From Taeniopygia guttata (lineage: Eukaryota; Chordata; Aves; Passeriformes; Estrildidae): 64,000 nucleotides of DNA. Positions 10,953 to 32,337 of this stretch are shown piece by piece; the first letter of the stretch is position 1, and each line of letters starts with the position of its first letter. The notes beneath the pieces were generated by a model. The model worked only from the letters and a program-made list of their open reading frames with translations, was not told where the DNA came from and ran no database searches. Both the position numbers and the translations under genes were made by a program. Location of the stretch: the NCBI RefSeq assembly GCF_048771995.1, contig NC_133032.1:16620501-16684500 (forward strand), given 5' to 3'.

Positions 10953-13900
10953 GGCGCTCTTTGGCAGGGGCTGGCGGAGGGAGGCGCGGACACTGTGCAG
11001 TGCAGGATGCAGCGGTTTAGTGTAACGGGCTCAACACGTACATTCCTTTCCCTGCCTTAGCAAGCAAGGTGTGGGCTCCCTGCAGCAAAGAGGGCATTTC
11101 CCTCATGCTGTGGAAAAATCCCAAGAGCCTAAAAACTTGAGATGTACCCTGGGGAGCTCTGTCAGGCACTAGCAAGGCCTGAGGGAAGCTTTCTACCTGT
11201 CCCACTCACTCCCTCCCTCCTGAGAGAGCTGCTTGGGGACAGAGATCCCTGGGGAGGAGGTTAAGCCACCACCTCTCCCCTCACTCTCATCCTCTCCCAG
11301 CAACCACATCTTGCTGAAGGCTGGTAGAGGCAATGCAAATCAACACTTGCAAAAAGGCACGGGCAAAGTTTATATAAAAGGGCAAAAAAACAGACTACAG
11401 TAAGTATTTTGGTTACTTCCTGATAGCCTTCTGTTTCCCACAGCTATACATTTATAGAATATTTTGTAAGTGATTTCTTTATGATGTGACTAAATGTAAT
11501 TTGTGTTTTCAAAGGAGAATAAAAGTCAAAGCCCAACAATGAAAGGGCTGGGATCTTGCACTTGTGAAAGTGGCTACTGCATATCAAAACCAGCTACTTT
11601 CGTCAACATTTTTTTGCTATGCATTTTGTGGAATGGCTGCAGGGTAATCAAATGAGCATTGTAATTACATTCCCATAATGTGCATCATAATGCTCTGGGC
11701 TCCAAATGATCTGCTATGACTTACCTTTGAAATAACCATTAATGTTTCTATCAAAAATGACCACATTTCAGCCATTCTCTTAGTGCATTGATAAATGTAG
11801 TATCAACTGCACTTTTTCTGACACTGACTTGTATTATTCTTTTGGTTTTCCTTTTCTTATTCTTTCAGTTTTTGTGGTCTTGCCAGTTTTTGTCAAAGAA
11901 ACACAAAGGTATCAGATAGGATCGGACATGGCCACCTTCAATTCAACATGCAGGATGCATTGGCACCCCACCTTTACTAACAAGAAAATCACAGCAAAGC
12001 ACTAGGAGATACAAACCTGTTAAATTAAAAGGAGAAAATCTATTTCTCCTTGGAGAGAAAAAAAAGGAAAAAGATACTAATTGCATTGTGGAGGTATTTT
12101 ATGGAGCTGGTACAGATGGTCTTACTGGAAACTGATTGTACATGTTAAATATTTAAACATATTTATTTTATAAAATCTGGTTCTGCCTATCAGAGCATAG
12201 TGTTGAAGTATTTACATTAAAAGGTATTTCATAAAAATTCATGTCCAGCAAACACATAGAGATATAGCTGTAATTAAATCCCCAAAAGTGGCTATCCTCC
12301 TGCTTCTGTGTAAGAACAAGTGTGTCCTTTCTGGATGGCAATCAATAGCAGGTTACCTGATTATACACCTTATTATGTCTTGTATAGTAGTGTGAGCCAC
12401 TGGAGGGTGACAGGGGGACAAACAGATATGCTTGATCAAATCTTTTCAAGAAACACACCTTACAGTAAAGAGAAAAACAATTAGTGTGTGTTATAGGTTA
12501 CCGATTTACAATTTACATCATAAATCAATGTCTGATTATTTTAATGCAAAATGTTTTTTAGCTTCATTTTATTGCACTAATGGTATCAATAACACACTGT
12601 AATTTTCTCAAATGAAGAGGTGATTGGACAGCTCTTACAGAATTTTTTAATTACTGTCATTAGTGGCTGCAATATTTTTTTTTCTATGGATCTAAGATGT
12701 ATCACTGCATTGTTCTGCAGGTACTCTGTGGCCATGAGAATCCAAACTCTCCTTTTCCTCTTAAATGCTTGCATCTATAGACATGTGTCACTGTGCAAGT
12801 CTCATCACAATCAATACTAGCATCACACAAACATTAACTAATGCACTCTCATGTCAGGCAGGTGTGGTGGTGCATCCCCGCCCTTGGGCCATACTGTGAT
12901 TTCAGAAACACTCATTAAGCCTTGGCCTTGACAAACACCACCTGGGCTAAGCTCTTCTTGCGCTTATCAGAAACACTGCCTGCTCCCAGGAGCTTATGCT
13001 TTCTAGTGAGGCTGGTTTTTAATGAACACCCTTGAAAACTGACTATTCTTGCCTGAATAAAAACCCAAGTGGAACAAGATTTTTGTTACCACACTTTTAA
13101 AGAAAATTACCAACCCAAATTGTGGCCAGGATGGAAAATTACTATGACTAAAGCCAGCTCTTTTGTGGCCCTCTAAAGAGCAGTCTAAGTGAGACCCTTT
13201 GAGCCCTCCTGGACCGCAGCAGGCTGTGACCAGCACCTCCACCTGCGTGGGGCCTCTCAGAGCCAGCCAACTCTCACGTTTGCCAGACTTGGGGGACCAC
13301 CACTGATGGCCAGCAATGTAGCCTGGGCTACCCCCACTCCTCAAGACTCAACCCTTTGCCCATTGAGAAGACACAGAGAGAAAGATGAGAAAGGCATCTG
13401 ATGTGAGTACTTTGCTGAATTCAAAGGGAATTTTTAGAATGTATATACCTTGTATATAGTCTTTTGGGTCTGTGTGTATGTACGATGCATTTTACTCTTC
13501 TAGATTCTTAAGTACTTTTGATTTTTAAATAAGTTAGACCTACTAGTGAGTTAGTGTTGTGCTGCAGTAAATTTGTTAAATTGTTTATATTAAGCTGTCA
13601 ATTAAGTGCTGTTAAGTTTAAGTGCCATTAAAATTTTAGGCCTAAACCATTTTTCAAGTGTAGGGCTATGTTTGGCAAGGAAGTCCATTCTGAACCTTGT
13701 GACTCAATGGGAGGGTGTCCCGTATTCTTTTTTATCCTTACTCTTTCTCAGCTTTACCCTTTTTCCATGTAGATAATTTTTGGTTGATTTTAGTTTTAGA
13801 TTGATTTTAGACTTCAGTATAATTTTTCTCTGTGTGCTTTAACTATCTACTAAGTAGTAGAGTAAACCTTGACAATGAATTTTGTCATGTTTTCACTTTT

Positions 13901-16400
13901 ATATTAAACATATTTTGCTGATACCTTTGCCAGGGATTCTTTGAGTGTCCTAAAACACTCATTCATGACAGCAGGTACAAATGTATTGCTTCAATTAAAA
14001 AAAAAAAAAAAAAGAAAAGGGAAAGGAGCATAAAGAGTGTTGAGTATAGTTAAGATAGGAAGTGTGTAGGAGAGCTAGGGACAGGGCGGGCAGCAGGAGT
14101 CCTGCCTCCAGACAGAAAAGCCATGTTACAGTGCTGAAATCCACAGGGTGACACGGAGGACAGCACTTGTCCTTCATCCCAGCAGACCAAAGGTCACATC
14201 TATTGTTTCTGACAATGGAGCTATTGTTGGAGGTCCATGTTCTTGCTGCTGCTTGAAGCTCCTAAAATGTAAACAACCTTACTTCCCTCAGATAAACGTA
14301 GAAAGCGTTGCACACTCAATCTACTGCATGTCTCTCCATGATTCCAGCCTATTCCCTTAGCAGGTCTTCCAAGTGCTGCTACCATGTAGTGACAGCTCAT
14401 TTCAAAGACAAGAGACTGTAACAGATTATTTTCTTGAAAACACCTGATAAAATACTCCAGGTGATCTTTGCTGACAGGTGAACTCTGAGGGAAGAGCTGG
14501 ACAGGCTATGCAGGACCCTGACTGGGGGACTGAACAGGCAGGGATGTTTTCCTCCACTCACATTATCCTAATTTAAGTGTGGCTGAAAATGCAATGTTCA
14601 CCTGAGTTCAGCTTTGCATATCTTCAGCTACTGTTAATAGCTAGATGTAGGACAATGGTGCTGCTTATGTATTGACAAACACAGAAAAACTCTTTCCCTC
14701 ATGGTCAAGCCAGTTGGTAAGTTTGTTGTGTCCATCTACTGAGGGCACCTGGGCCCTGCAGGGCTGAGCAGGAGCACGCAAACTGTAAAGATGAAAATGG
14801 GAAATCACAGTGTCACATGTCACAACAACCATCTCCTGAGTTACAGACCTTCATTTTCTGGTACCCTTGCTGTGTGCTGTAGGAAGGGAAGCCTCTGCCC
14901 TTCACATACATGTAATTTCTATTTTCCCTGTCCTGAGCTCTTCTCCCCCATCATCTGTAAAATATGTGAGTTTATATACACAATTTTCAATACAAGAATT
15001 ATTTTTCACATATTAAAAAAAACCCTGACAATACAGTTCACAAAGTGTCCTGTCTGGATCCTGTCTGAATTGACTACATATGTAGTTTGAAGATTTGAAG
15101 AATGCTGTTTGCATTAAGCATTAAATGGACAAATAACTGCAGTGTGAAGTTTTGCTTTAGCTAGTGCCATCAGCAATTCATAACATTTCATATGGTGCTC
15201 TTGAAAGCTGGGAAGGTTGGCTACTTCTCTAGTAAAATTCTGATAATTGTGATTCAAGATGTTAAGGGCTTTTACTGTTCATAAGCTGAATCTCTTCTTC
15301 TATATAAGTAAACTAGTATTTGTAGATTTCTTTTTCTGAAAGAAGTAAAAGTATGTCAAAATTCAAAAACATCCCCTTCTCAACTGAGCTGTCTTGTCTG
15401 GAAGCCATGTGGGTGGCAATCCTCCACTAATGCGGATTTAGAGGAATGGAGCATGGTCTGGTCTCTGGAGAACTGCTTTAGTTCATCTGCTTTTGTGTGT
15501 GCTGAGAAGCCAGCAGTGCAGGTAAGTGTGTAATTATGGGCTTATTTAAAATGGAGATTCTTTTACACGACAGATTGCAGCATGCGCAGGAAGAATAATG
15601 CCCACAGAAAGTAGAACAGCTCCGTGAGGGCTCTTGTACCCTATTGTGCTGTAGGCTATTTACAGGCTTTGGCTCAGAAATGATTCCTGGTTTGCCTTAC
15701 ACGGGCACAGGTTTGCACGTGCACACAGCCCCCTCCCTCCCGCTGCTTGCAGTGGGGACTCGCCTGTGTCAGAGAGGCACCTGGAAATGCTGAGCAGCAA
15801 CAGTTGCGCTGGTATTGAGCCCTGCTCAAACCACAGCATAAACAGAGGATTATAGCAAACGCCGGGGCCACAAATCCCATACAGCTTCTTCAGCTCCTGT
15901 TACTATTGCTGCCAAATACCACGTAGCAGTTATTTCGCTGTTTAATGGCTGTACTTGATTTAATGTGCTATTATACCTGTTACCAAAAATGGTTTAAAAT
16001 GACTGATCTATTTTCTTCTGGCCTGTCTTCAAATAGTATTGTGATTACAGAGGGCAAGGCAGCCAACTTATTTTTAAAATTCTGTTGAACTGCTGTTATC
16101 CGAGGAGCAGAGGCGTCACCCAGAGTCTCACTCCTAACGCGGATCCGTGGGGCCCTGGTGAGTGACCCTCCATTCCCCGTGCGACTCAGGGCAGCCTGCG
16201 CGCTGCGGGCGGCTGCTCTGACACACCGCACTTGTACCACGCTGCTTGGCAGGCACTGCTGGGGCAGCCAGCACACACACCCTCGGCTTTATTTCGTGGA
16301 GAAGCCCCAGTGCCCTTGAAACCTGGCAGGTTTAGGGAACTTATTTCAGAGTGAAGCCAACCTAGGTTTGGCATATAAAATTATTAAAAAAAAAAAAAAA
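10953..16400. other. intergenic DNA between MAP3K20 and CDCA7, right part
   Basis: About 5.4 kb without a supported gene. 11.6-11.76 kb is AT-rich with several homeodomain-like ATTA cores and could be a conserved non-coding element. An A17 run lies at 13997-14013. No ORF here has a recognisable domain. Confidence 0.5.
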
Positions 16401-16505
16401 AAAAGAGAGAGCTAGGAGGCTTCCCAGCCGGCTCCGGCTAGGCACGAGTGGGGACAGCCCCACCCCCCTTCTGTACCCGAGTCCCGCCACATTCCGCCCG
16501 GGAGC

Positions 16506-16516
16506 TTTTCGCGCCA
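16506..16516 (-). promoter_or_regulatory. E2F-type site, distal
   Basis: TTTTCGCGCCA, the E2F/DP consensus, about 300 bases before the CDCA7 start codon. CDCA7 is an established E2F1 target in mammals. Binding here is inferred from the motif. Confidence 0.65.
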
Positions 16517-16763
16517 CAGGGCCAGGCCCTTGCAGCTCCACAAAGCCTACACCGGGAACATAAAAAAAAACAAAACAAGGGGACCTCCGCACTGGCCCCT
16601 TCGGGGATATCCCGGGAGACCTGATAAGCTCCTTAGCAGAGGCGGACGGGCGCAGGGGAGCCCGCCGGGTGCCTGACCCCGCGGGGGTGTGCGCTGCATC
16701 TGCCAGGACGCGGGCGGCAACGCGGGAAAGGCGCCGCCGGCCCCGCCCCCCGCCGTCCAGCGC

Positions 16764-16774
16764 TTTGGCGCGAA
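16764..16774 (+). promoter_or_regulatory. E2F-type site, proximal
   Basis: TTTGGCGCGAA matches the E2F consensus on both half-sites and lies 35 bases before the CDCA7 start codon. It could lie in the 5' UTR or at the start site, as in many E2F-driven S-phase genes. Confidence 0.7.
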
Positions 16775-16808
16775 CCTTCAGTTCCAGCGCTCGCCCGCCG
16801 CCGCCAGC

Positions 16809-24138
<7,330 letters not shown>

Positions 24139-25900
24139 AGCTGTGACTGCCTTTAAATTACATATTCTTTCACCAACATAATATTATTGCCTGCAGTGAA
24201 TTGTTTAATCAAATGAGATTGCAAAGAGCCTTCTCTGCTTCCCTTTCATTTTGGGTAAAAAAAGGATAAAAACCTTTCATTTATTTCAGTATAAATCATA
24301 CTTGGGAAAGCTGTTTAATGCAGGTCTTCACCCACAGGCCATTGTTTTCTCTTTAGACAACTTTGCAAATCAGATGGTATCAGCTTTTTTTCACTATAGT
24401 AACTTCTTTTTTTTCCTTCCTGAAAGGAGATGTGGCTTTAAGCCATCAGTTTCACTCAGGCAGTAATCTATGCTGCAGGTTTACTTGTGCTCCAAAATTG
24501 GTTACAAAAAGATAGAGATGTTCTGAAAACTTGGGGTGGTTTTCTCCACAGAACAAAGCAGCCAACTTCTGCAATACAGGCACTTCATGATCAAATGGAA
24601 TTGTAGAAGTCCTTGAAACAACAACATGTTCTTAATTTCAAAAGGAAGCCCTGTAAATCACAGCTGAGCAGTCTCCAAGCACTAATATTTGGTTTTATAG
24701 AGTACTAAAAGTTCACACTGGCCATTTCAAAGGAGATTCTCTGAAGTAAAAACTGCAGTAGACACTGTTTGACACAGCACTTTGTGTTGTTGCTCAGATG
24801 AGAGAAGGCCACTGCTGGTAGCTTCTACAGCACTAGCACTGCCTACTGGTGACAGTGGTAGGAATGTACTGGTATATGTTGTGTAGTGACCACTGTCTAA
24901 AACAGAATATTCCATGTGTTAAATTACTGTTTTGGTGGACTCTCTTCCCTGTTTCTGCTGCAGCTGCAGAACTGCTTTGCAGAGTCAGCAGTGGTCCTGG
25001 GGAAGAGTGATACCTCCAGACCAGGGCTTGGTCAAGTAGAGGGGTGGCAGGTCATGTAGCTGTTAGCCATCTTTAAGTGGATGAAAGGTTGTTTAGTTTG
25101 GTTATTAGGAAAACGCCGATGAATGTTTCTGTATCTAGCTCTTGGTGATTGTGGAATATTTGTGAAATATAAGTACAGCAGAAATGGAGCTGAAGATTTC
25201 TGATATGCTGAGCACATAAGTGGTCTCCTGTACTCTGTTGTAAAAAAGAAGGTGCCTTGCAAGTTGCATTCAGAGAACCATAAAGTGTCTAAATGTGCTT
25301 AGTTTTGTTATGGAAACTACTGTGCAGGCTTTGTATAAGGTTTAGAATCTAATGCTATAAATAATGTACAGGTGAATAGTAGAATAATCACCATGGGTTT
25401 ACACTTCTATGCCTGTGCAGTATGTGCACTGCGTGTGTACAAAATTATCCATAGTTCATACCTTTCTGGGAGTTGCATCAGTGTGTGTGGGAGGGCAGGA
25501 GAGAGGAATTTAGAAACAACAGATATTTATGTCTCAGACTTGCAGTTCTGTTTCATAAATCATCTCTCCTATTGAAAATCTGTCCTCTCTTAGTCTGTTT
25601 TTATAGTGGGAATAGCTGTGCAATCTGAGGTGTGGAGAGTGCTCTTCCCTCTAGGTACATTTTGTGAAGAAGGAACTCATTTTAGAAATACATGTTCTGA
25701 CAGATAAAAGTGGTTGTTTTTTTTTTTTTTTCCTCCTAATTGCTTGGCTTGCCTTCTGATTGCTAGAGTGTGAAAGTACTGTGCTAAAAGCAGACCCTTG
25801 TGTTATATTACAGAGACTGCTGTATTTAGATTTACTCAGATCTACACTGTTCTGTACAAAAATGTTTATTTTGAAAATAAAAGTTTTCAGTTTTAGAATA
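24139..25900 (+). other. CDCA7: CDCA7 3' UTR (inferred)
   Basis: About 1.76 kb of AT-rich non-coding sequence from the stop codon to just past the AATAAA at 25876, including a T-run near 25719. No microRNA site claim is made. Confidence 0.7.
25876..25881 (+). terminator. polyadenylation signal AATAAA, CDCA7
   Basis: Canonical AATAAA in ttgaaaataaaagttttcag, followed by a GT/T-rich stretch (tttttgtctctg) that fits a downstream element. Confidence 0.7.
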
Positions 25901-28900
25901 TTTTTGTCTCTGAACTGGTTTTAAAAAGCCTGTTAGAGCTGTACTTCTATTTTATCACTTTGAGGTGAACTTACACTGCGAAGTAAAGGACTTGGTTGTT
26001 CCCATAATACCTGGAGGACCAGTGGGACTCAGACATCATATCATCTCTGGCCCTGTGTTCCTGAATCAGGCTTACTCTGATACTCACGCTGCTTGGAGTG
26101 AATTGTTCAGCACATGGTGACTAAGTCATGATGGTCAAAATACAGAGTGCTTAATTCAGGCTTAATACAGGCTCTAGGCAGATGTGCTGTGTGTTTTACC
26201 CTTCTGCTTGTCTGTTTTTTTTAAACCAGTGGATAAGGATGAGGATCAAATTTTGGACATGAGTTGAAGAGTAATGTGTCTGCCATTTAAATTTATTTAT
26301 TTATTCTTTTACAAACAAGCTCCTAAGCAGCCTCTCAAGAGCTCTTTCCTGGAGCAGAGAATTACCTGAGGGGCCTTGATTGCATGCTTATAGTGAAGAC
26401 ACTTGTGCTGCTTTTGTGCCATGCATCTAGAGACAGGAGTTGCATGAGGCTGTGGCAGAAGGTTACACAAAAAGCTGTAACCTGTAGTGAGAGGAAATGG
26501 GAAAGAAATGATCCAGCAGAGTGACTGAACTGTCCCAGATACTCTTTACTGGTAAAATCTCCACCTTGTTACTTTCACCAAAAAGCTGTGTTCAGATGTG
26601 CCTTTCATCACACTGCTCGTGATGTGAGAATAAAGTCACATTTATGAATTGTGTAGGATGTTTGTTTAATGTGATGATTTTGATGTGTCTCAATACACCA
26701 CTTTCCCCAAGCCCCTCTACCACAGTTATTTAAGTGCTGTTGATGTGGATCAGAAAAGTAGTTTTAATGAGCTGATGATTTATAAGTGCAGTGAATGAGC
26801 AGCAATTTAGGAAACTTGAGAGGAAAAGGTCCTGTCAGCTTTAAAAACCAAAGATGCATGGAAATAGAATATCACTGTGTAAGGAAGAACAAAATAATGA
26901 AGCTCATGTGTGAGGTAGAATGACTACTGATTTATACTTGAAAAAGGCTGCATAAGTTGACATTTCCTCACTACTCAGCTTTAGAGCCAGGTGATCTTGT
27001 GCATGGGTCTGAAAAAACTTTTTTAACCAGATAAAATAATTTATAATGAATATATATTATTTACTGATTAAATTGGTCATAACTTCATTATTATCAGAAG
27101 ATTTTCTTAGGCTGGTATATACTAATATATATGTTGTTTGCTTTTTCCTCCATACCACTTGCCTTTTAATTAAGCCAAACATTGAAGCATTAGGTCTCTT
27201 CAAATCTTGAGGAAAAAAATGTTCATATTCTGTAACAAACTTTTTTTCATTATATGTAAGTCAAAAAATCAGCATGGCAATATTGCTTCACAGCCTGAAG
27301 CATAGAGTGAACATTGCAGAGCAGCACACTTGGCTGTTCAACCAGTTACATTAGTGTAGGGAACTGCAATGGAATTTTAACTTTGGAAACTACCCCTCTT
27401 CCTTCCTAGCCTCATGTGCTGATATACCTTTGTCTGCCAGCAACTTAAAAATTTATTTTGAAGAGAAGAGCACAGAGATGGCAACATACCAAAGGATCAT
27501 CATGATCATTTACTTAGGCAGGCAAATGAAAAGAGCAAAATGGTGGCATCTAGTTAAAGAAAGATTTGCAATGTTTCAGGGTGACCCAACTCAGCTGTCT
27601 TTTAAACCATCTGTAACAGACTGTGCATCTGAAACTTGGCAAGAGTCACCCACTGACCTCTGCTGGCATAATCCAGTTTGTTCTCTTTGGCCTTTTTGTA
27701 AATGTAGCTTTTGCATAACTAATGGTGTGAGCTAGTGGGGAGATTTTGGAAACGCTGCCTACTGTTCTTTCATGTTCTTTGCCTCTAAAGCAAATGAGTA
27801 AAAAGATAAAACTCAAATAGAGCCTGGCCACTCTATGGGATCCTAAACACCAGCACCCAGATAATGCTGGGTTTCGTGGTAGATAACACATGAGTGCATG
27901 GGCTGCAAATGCCAGAGAGAGGACAGCACTACACTTGCATGACTGGGTCTCACTATTCTTCCAAAGAATAAGCCTGGGTCTCAAAAACCCCATGAGCCCT
28001 TTGGACCTGGGAAACGGTAGGGAAATTTCGTGTTTGAACTCAAAAATGTAATGATCAGTGCTAGAGGTGGGAGTCCTGAAAATGGAAGATGAGAGGGGAA
28101 CTGGGAATCCTATTGTGACTGATACTTAAAAGGAGTTGTGGATATTGAATCTGTATGAAAATACGTCTAGAGCATAGAGACGCAGTCATATTAAAATAGC
28201 TCTTGTTGCTGTTTGGTACAAGCTTTCTTCCAGCTAGAATTGGTCTAGCTCTTGTAAGGATGGCAGAAAATTCTGTTATGTGAAAAAAATAAACCAGAAG
28301 TCATGGTATGGTCAGGATGGGGTAAGTAGGCATTGCATCTGACTCTGTAATTAGTACTTTAGTAGTTTTTGTACTGATTCCTTGGGCTAGAAAAAAAATC
28401 AGTTGAAGTGTAGTTCCAGTTGTGTTGAAACCTACTGGTACAGTCTTTCCCTCCTTGGAATATGTCTACAGGCAAAACATATCTACTCCTGAAAGCAGAT
28501 ATAAAATACTACTGAAATTACAGATTTGTGTTTGGACTCAAACTAGCTTTATATCCTTTCCTGTCTCTAAATGTAACTGCAGGCACAGAGAACAAAATTA
28601 TGTGCTAGGTTGTATCAGGAGGTGTAAGTAGCAGAAGCCTAAGGCAACCATCCTCATTCTCTTTTAATCATATACACATCCAGAACTCCTTTTGGCCTTC
28701 CCTTACCTCTTTTTAGCTTGAATATCCATGTTTCAAATGGTTTGTTTGTGAATTGCTATATAAGCTTCACAACTGACTGACACTAGGACTGAGGGTGAGA
28801 GGTCTCCCACAAATAAAAATTGTTATTGTTCATGTTTTCAGAGAATTAGCACTTATATCACCTCTCTGGATATCCAAATAAACTCCTATTTGATAGTAAA

Positions 28901-31900
28901 AAAAGACTGGAATGACTATAATGAATATTTAAACATTTTAGACTTGAGAAAAATTTAGATGGTTTCTGCTTTATTATATAGCTGAAGTAAAATAAGTTCA
29001 ATCAGTGTCCACCGTTTTGTTTAACACATGGAAGTTCACCATTTTTAGATGTGCCCTAAAGTTCCAGATATAGAGGCTTAGCAATGTTCCTACTCAAATG
29101 TCAATGAACACAGGCACTCTTATCTTACATGATCCTCTTCTTATATAGCTTATTAGCAGAATTTAGCAGTAGGAAAGACTATTTCTAAGTGCTTTTGTGC
29201 TGGGTATTTTTTTGTTGTTGTTGGGTGTGTTGGGGGGTTGGTTTCGGTTTTGGGTATTTCTTTATTTCTTTTTGAGGCTAGTTGTAATGTGAATACAAGT
29301 GATAACAGTGAATCATCAGGAAAAAAAAAAAAAAACCCTTTGGAAATAAGCCAGAGTCAAATTCTTTTCTCGTGCTCTGTTCAATCTGCTTCCTCTTTAA
29401 AAGAAAACTTTCACATTAGCAGAAAAATAAATGCTTAGCCAGAGTTCTTTTTGTGTCCCTTTCAGCAGGGAGAAGGGAATGAGTGTGCTGAGCTCAATGC
29501 CCATGCTGGCTTCCTCCTGCCGTGGAGAGTTAACACTCTAAAGCTTTTTCTTCCCCCTTTATTTCCCTTTCTATTTAATTCTTATGAAAAAGTTGCAATG
29601 TTACAATTTTAGTATTGGAAACCAAGCACAGAGTTTTGTTGTGAGGAACTGAAATGCTTTGATGTAATCCTGTTTTTTTTCTGGGAGAAGTAACTTTTAG
29701 TTTTTAAATGGTTGGTGTGGCTAGAAAACAGAGCTGGTATTACAAAGCTCTGAAAAGCACCTCCAGTAAATAAAAATATACTTGTGTATATGATATCTAT
29801 GCGCCCATTACAGAATTGATACACTGTCCTGTCAAAACCTGCTGGTTTGATCTCAAACAAGTCACTTTTCCTGTAGTTGCAAGACCAAAATTCCATTCAC
29901 TAACATAGCTAAAGCCTGCTTTGGACAAAAATTAACATTTGAATGTTCTTAATGTGAGTACAATTAATTTTCATCAAGACATGCAGACTTACAGTAAGGA
30001 ATAATGCTTTTTTTTTTTTCTGTTTACCTACTAAGCACAGGCTGAAGACACACACCCTTTCTCCTTGCAAACAAAATTAGTTTATTTCTTTGACATACTT
30101 AGTAGTAAGTATATTATGCACTATTTCTTTGACATACTCACTAGTAAGTATATTTTACATTATAGCTGTGCACAGGAGTTGAGAATATTGTAGTCTCTTT
30201 CGTACCATTGGTTTTATTCCCATCTGTTTTTCCAGTTTCTAAAATCTTATGTCTAGCTTTTGATTTCTATTTTTCTTTCCAGTTCTGAAGAAAAGTGATG
30301 AATGAAATGAACAGTTTGGCTGATGTCAGGCTTAACTAACTTGCTAATTAAGCCTGACTGCTGAAAGGTAGCTTCTATTTTCCCCTGGACAGATACCACA
30401 TTATACTTTTTACATATTGGGACCCACAAGGAAATGTTTTTCCTGCCATAACTTAGAGTTCCCTGATACCTAGTGCAACAGCTGGCCTTGCTGAGCTCCC
30501 TTGCACCTCCCTGTGAGTCACAGCTTGATGCATAATATGGAAGAAGATGTGGATTTTGTGAATGGCAAACCATTTACAAACCTAAACCATGTTCACCTTT
30601 CCCCTCAGAAAACAGTTGCTGTAGCCAGAAGAGGTACTAGAGGTGTCAGACCAGGGTACTGTTGCTAGTACTTCTACCTGTAGTTGTACTGAGCTCTGCA
30701 ATGCTGTGATTAGTGTGTTTCTGGGACATGGAGCACCAAAAATGAAAAGAGGGGAGCGAATCTGTCTCGTAGTTCCTCTTCAATGCAAAGATCATTCAGT
30801 AGCTGCTGCCAGCTCCCACCACTGGTGAGAAGAGGGAGGATATGCTTTGTTTGGCAGCCTATCTGAAAGCACTGTATTTTTCAACCATTGTTGGTAGGAA
30901 TGAGGTTCCTTCACATCTGTCACAAGAGGAACCCGGGTGTAAGGAGCCTTGTGAGAGCAAATGCTAAGTGTCCTGAAGTAGAAATGTTGTTAAACAAAGC
31001 AGCAGCTAAGGTGGATCTAAGTCCTGAGGCCCTGTGTAGAATGAATTGCCTGTGGTTTACTTGGAGGTAATGTCTGTGTGCTGGTGAGAGCCAGAGAGGC
31101 TGTTCTGGAGACACACAGTTACAGCTTGGTAACTGCACCGTGCTCAGCCCAGGGAAATCTACTGGAGGCCATGTCCCAGTGTGGAGACCGAGTGTGGGAG
31201 ACTGAGCTAACAATCTCCAGACTTTCCAGGTTTCCTCAAACTAAACAGTCAAGGAAGAAAATGCAATTTAAAAATGTCCATTAAATAGGAGGAAATCCTT
31301 TCAGGTATATGAAGTGCCCTTAGTGACCCTAGGTTTACCCACAACCCTTTTACTTTTGCCCTAAATGAAAGTCTTGTGTTAAAAGAAAATCTGATAGCAC
31401 AGACCAGCAGTGCTATTTATTGATGTAGATAAATTTGCTTTAAAATTATTTAAGTAGTACTTTAGCTAGGGAATTAGATTTATCTAATATGGTACAGTAT
31501 AGCTGGAGGTGCAGAAGACATTCTTACATGACAAAAATGCAGAGGGTTTCCTCCTGGTCCTGAGCTCCTCTGATGCATGCCTTTTGTTGCAGTTCATTGC
31601 TTGGTTACAGTTTCATGTGCTAAAGTCTGCAATTGCTGAGGAAAAGGAATAAATTATGCTGGAAAGTAAATATAATTTGCGGCCTTGGTTTGAACTATAG
31701 GTTGATGTTCAGCATACTGTATATTTCTTTATTTTTCTTGAACCTGTTAGAAGAATGTTCCATCTGAGCAGTTGCTCTAAAAGCAAATGAAACATAAGGC
31801 ATCAATGTTTGTTCATGTGCTAGTTCTCTGAGATAAAATGCTTTGTTATATCCTGCTAATAAATCCTAATTTGTTTTTTTTTATATCACAGCCTTACACA

Positions 31901-32337
31901 TCAGAGACTCCAGACTAGAGCAGGCTGCTTTCTTGAGGGCTAAGAGAGACATTCACATTGGGGCACTCCTTCTTAACCTCCAGACAAACCCTTTATCTTC
32001 ACTTAAGTGAATTCTTCTACTTTTTTCAAAAGATACCCCAAATTCTGTTTTGCCATCTGCTCTGCGGCAATTGAGGCTTCAGAGGATTGGCTATTTATTA
32101 CTTAATAGCCATGGATAGAAATACAGTAAATTCATTACAAAATAAAAATCAATACTCACTGACATACTGCATATTGAGGAAAATAATTGTTTATGGCACA
32201 CAGCTTAAGCTGTTCTGGTAATCACGTTGAAAAATACAATATTTATTCATTAGATCAAATTTAATGAGGCCTCCTGGCAGTAATTATAAAAATTACTGTA
32301 GCAGTAAATTACTAATGAGTTGTGATGTGCTTCCTAC
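25901..32337. other. intergenic DNA downstream of CDCA7
   Basis: About 6.4 kb with no supported gene on either strand. If the dynein relic once ran to its stop codon, its last exons (about 110 residues) should be here on the minus strand. I searched by eye for the expected N-E-W-P-L-D, G-L-F-x-E-G-A and G-P-T-Y-V-W-T-F motifs and found none. Confidence 0.5.
30083..30160. repeat. 39-bp direct tandem duplication
   Basis: Two adjacent 39-bp copies start at 30083 and 30122. Both begin tatttctttgacatact and share agtaagtatatt, with a few differences in between and at the end. A small local duplication with no visible function. Confidence 0.85.

Noticed and set aside
10580-11060. Repetitive proteins on both strands over the minisatellite
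   Set aside because: An 11-bp unit without stops is open in all frames. There is no independent coding evidence.
13003-14013. Possible retroposed sequence ending in A17
   Set aside because: No target-site duplication and no family recognised. The A-run alone is not enough.
27810-27860. E-W-P-like string on the minus strand downstream of block 6
   Set aside because: The expected N-E-W-P-L-D context is absent, and the flanking residues and stop do not fit.
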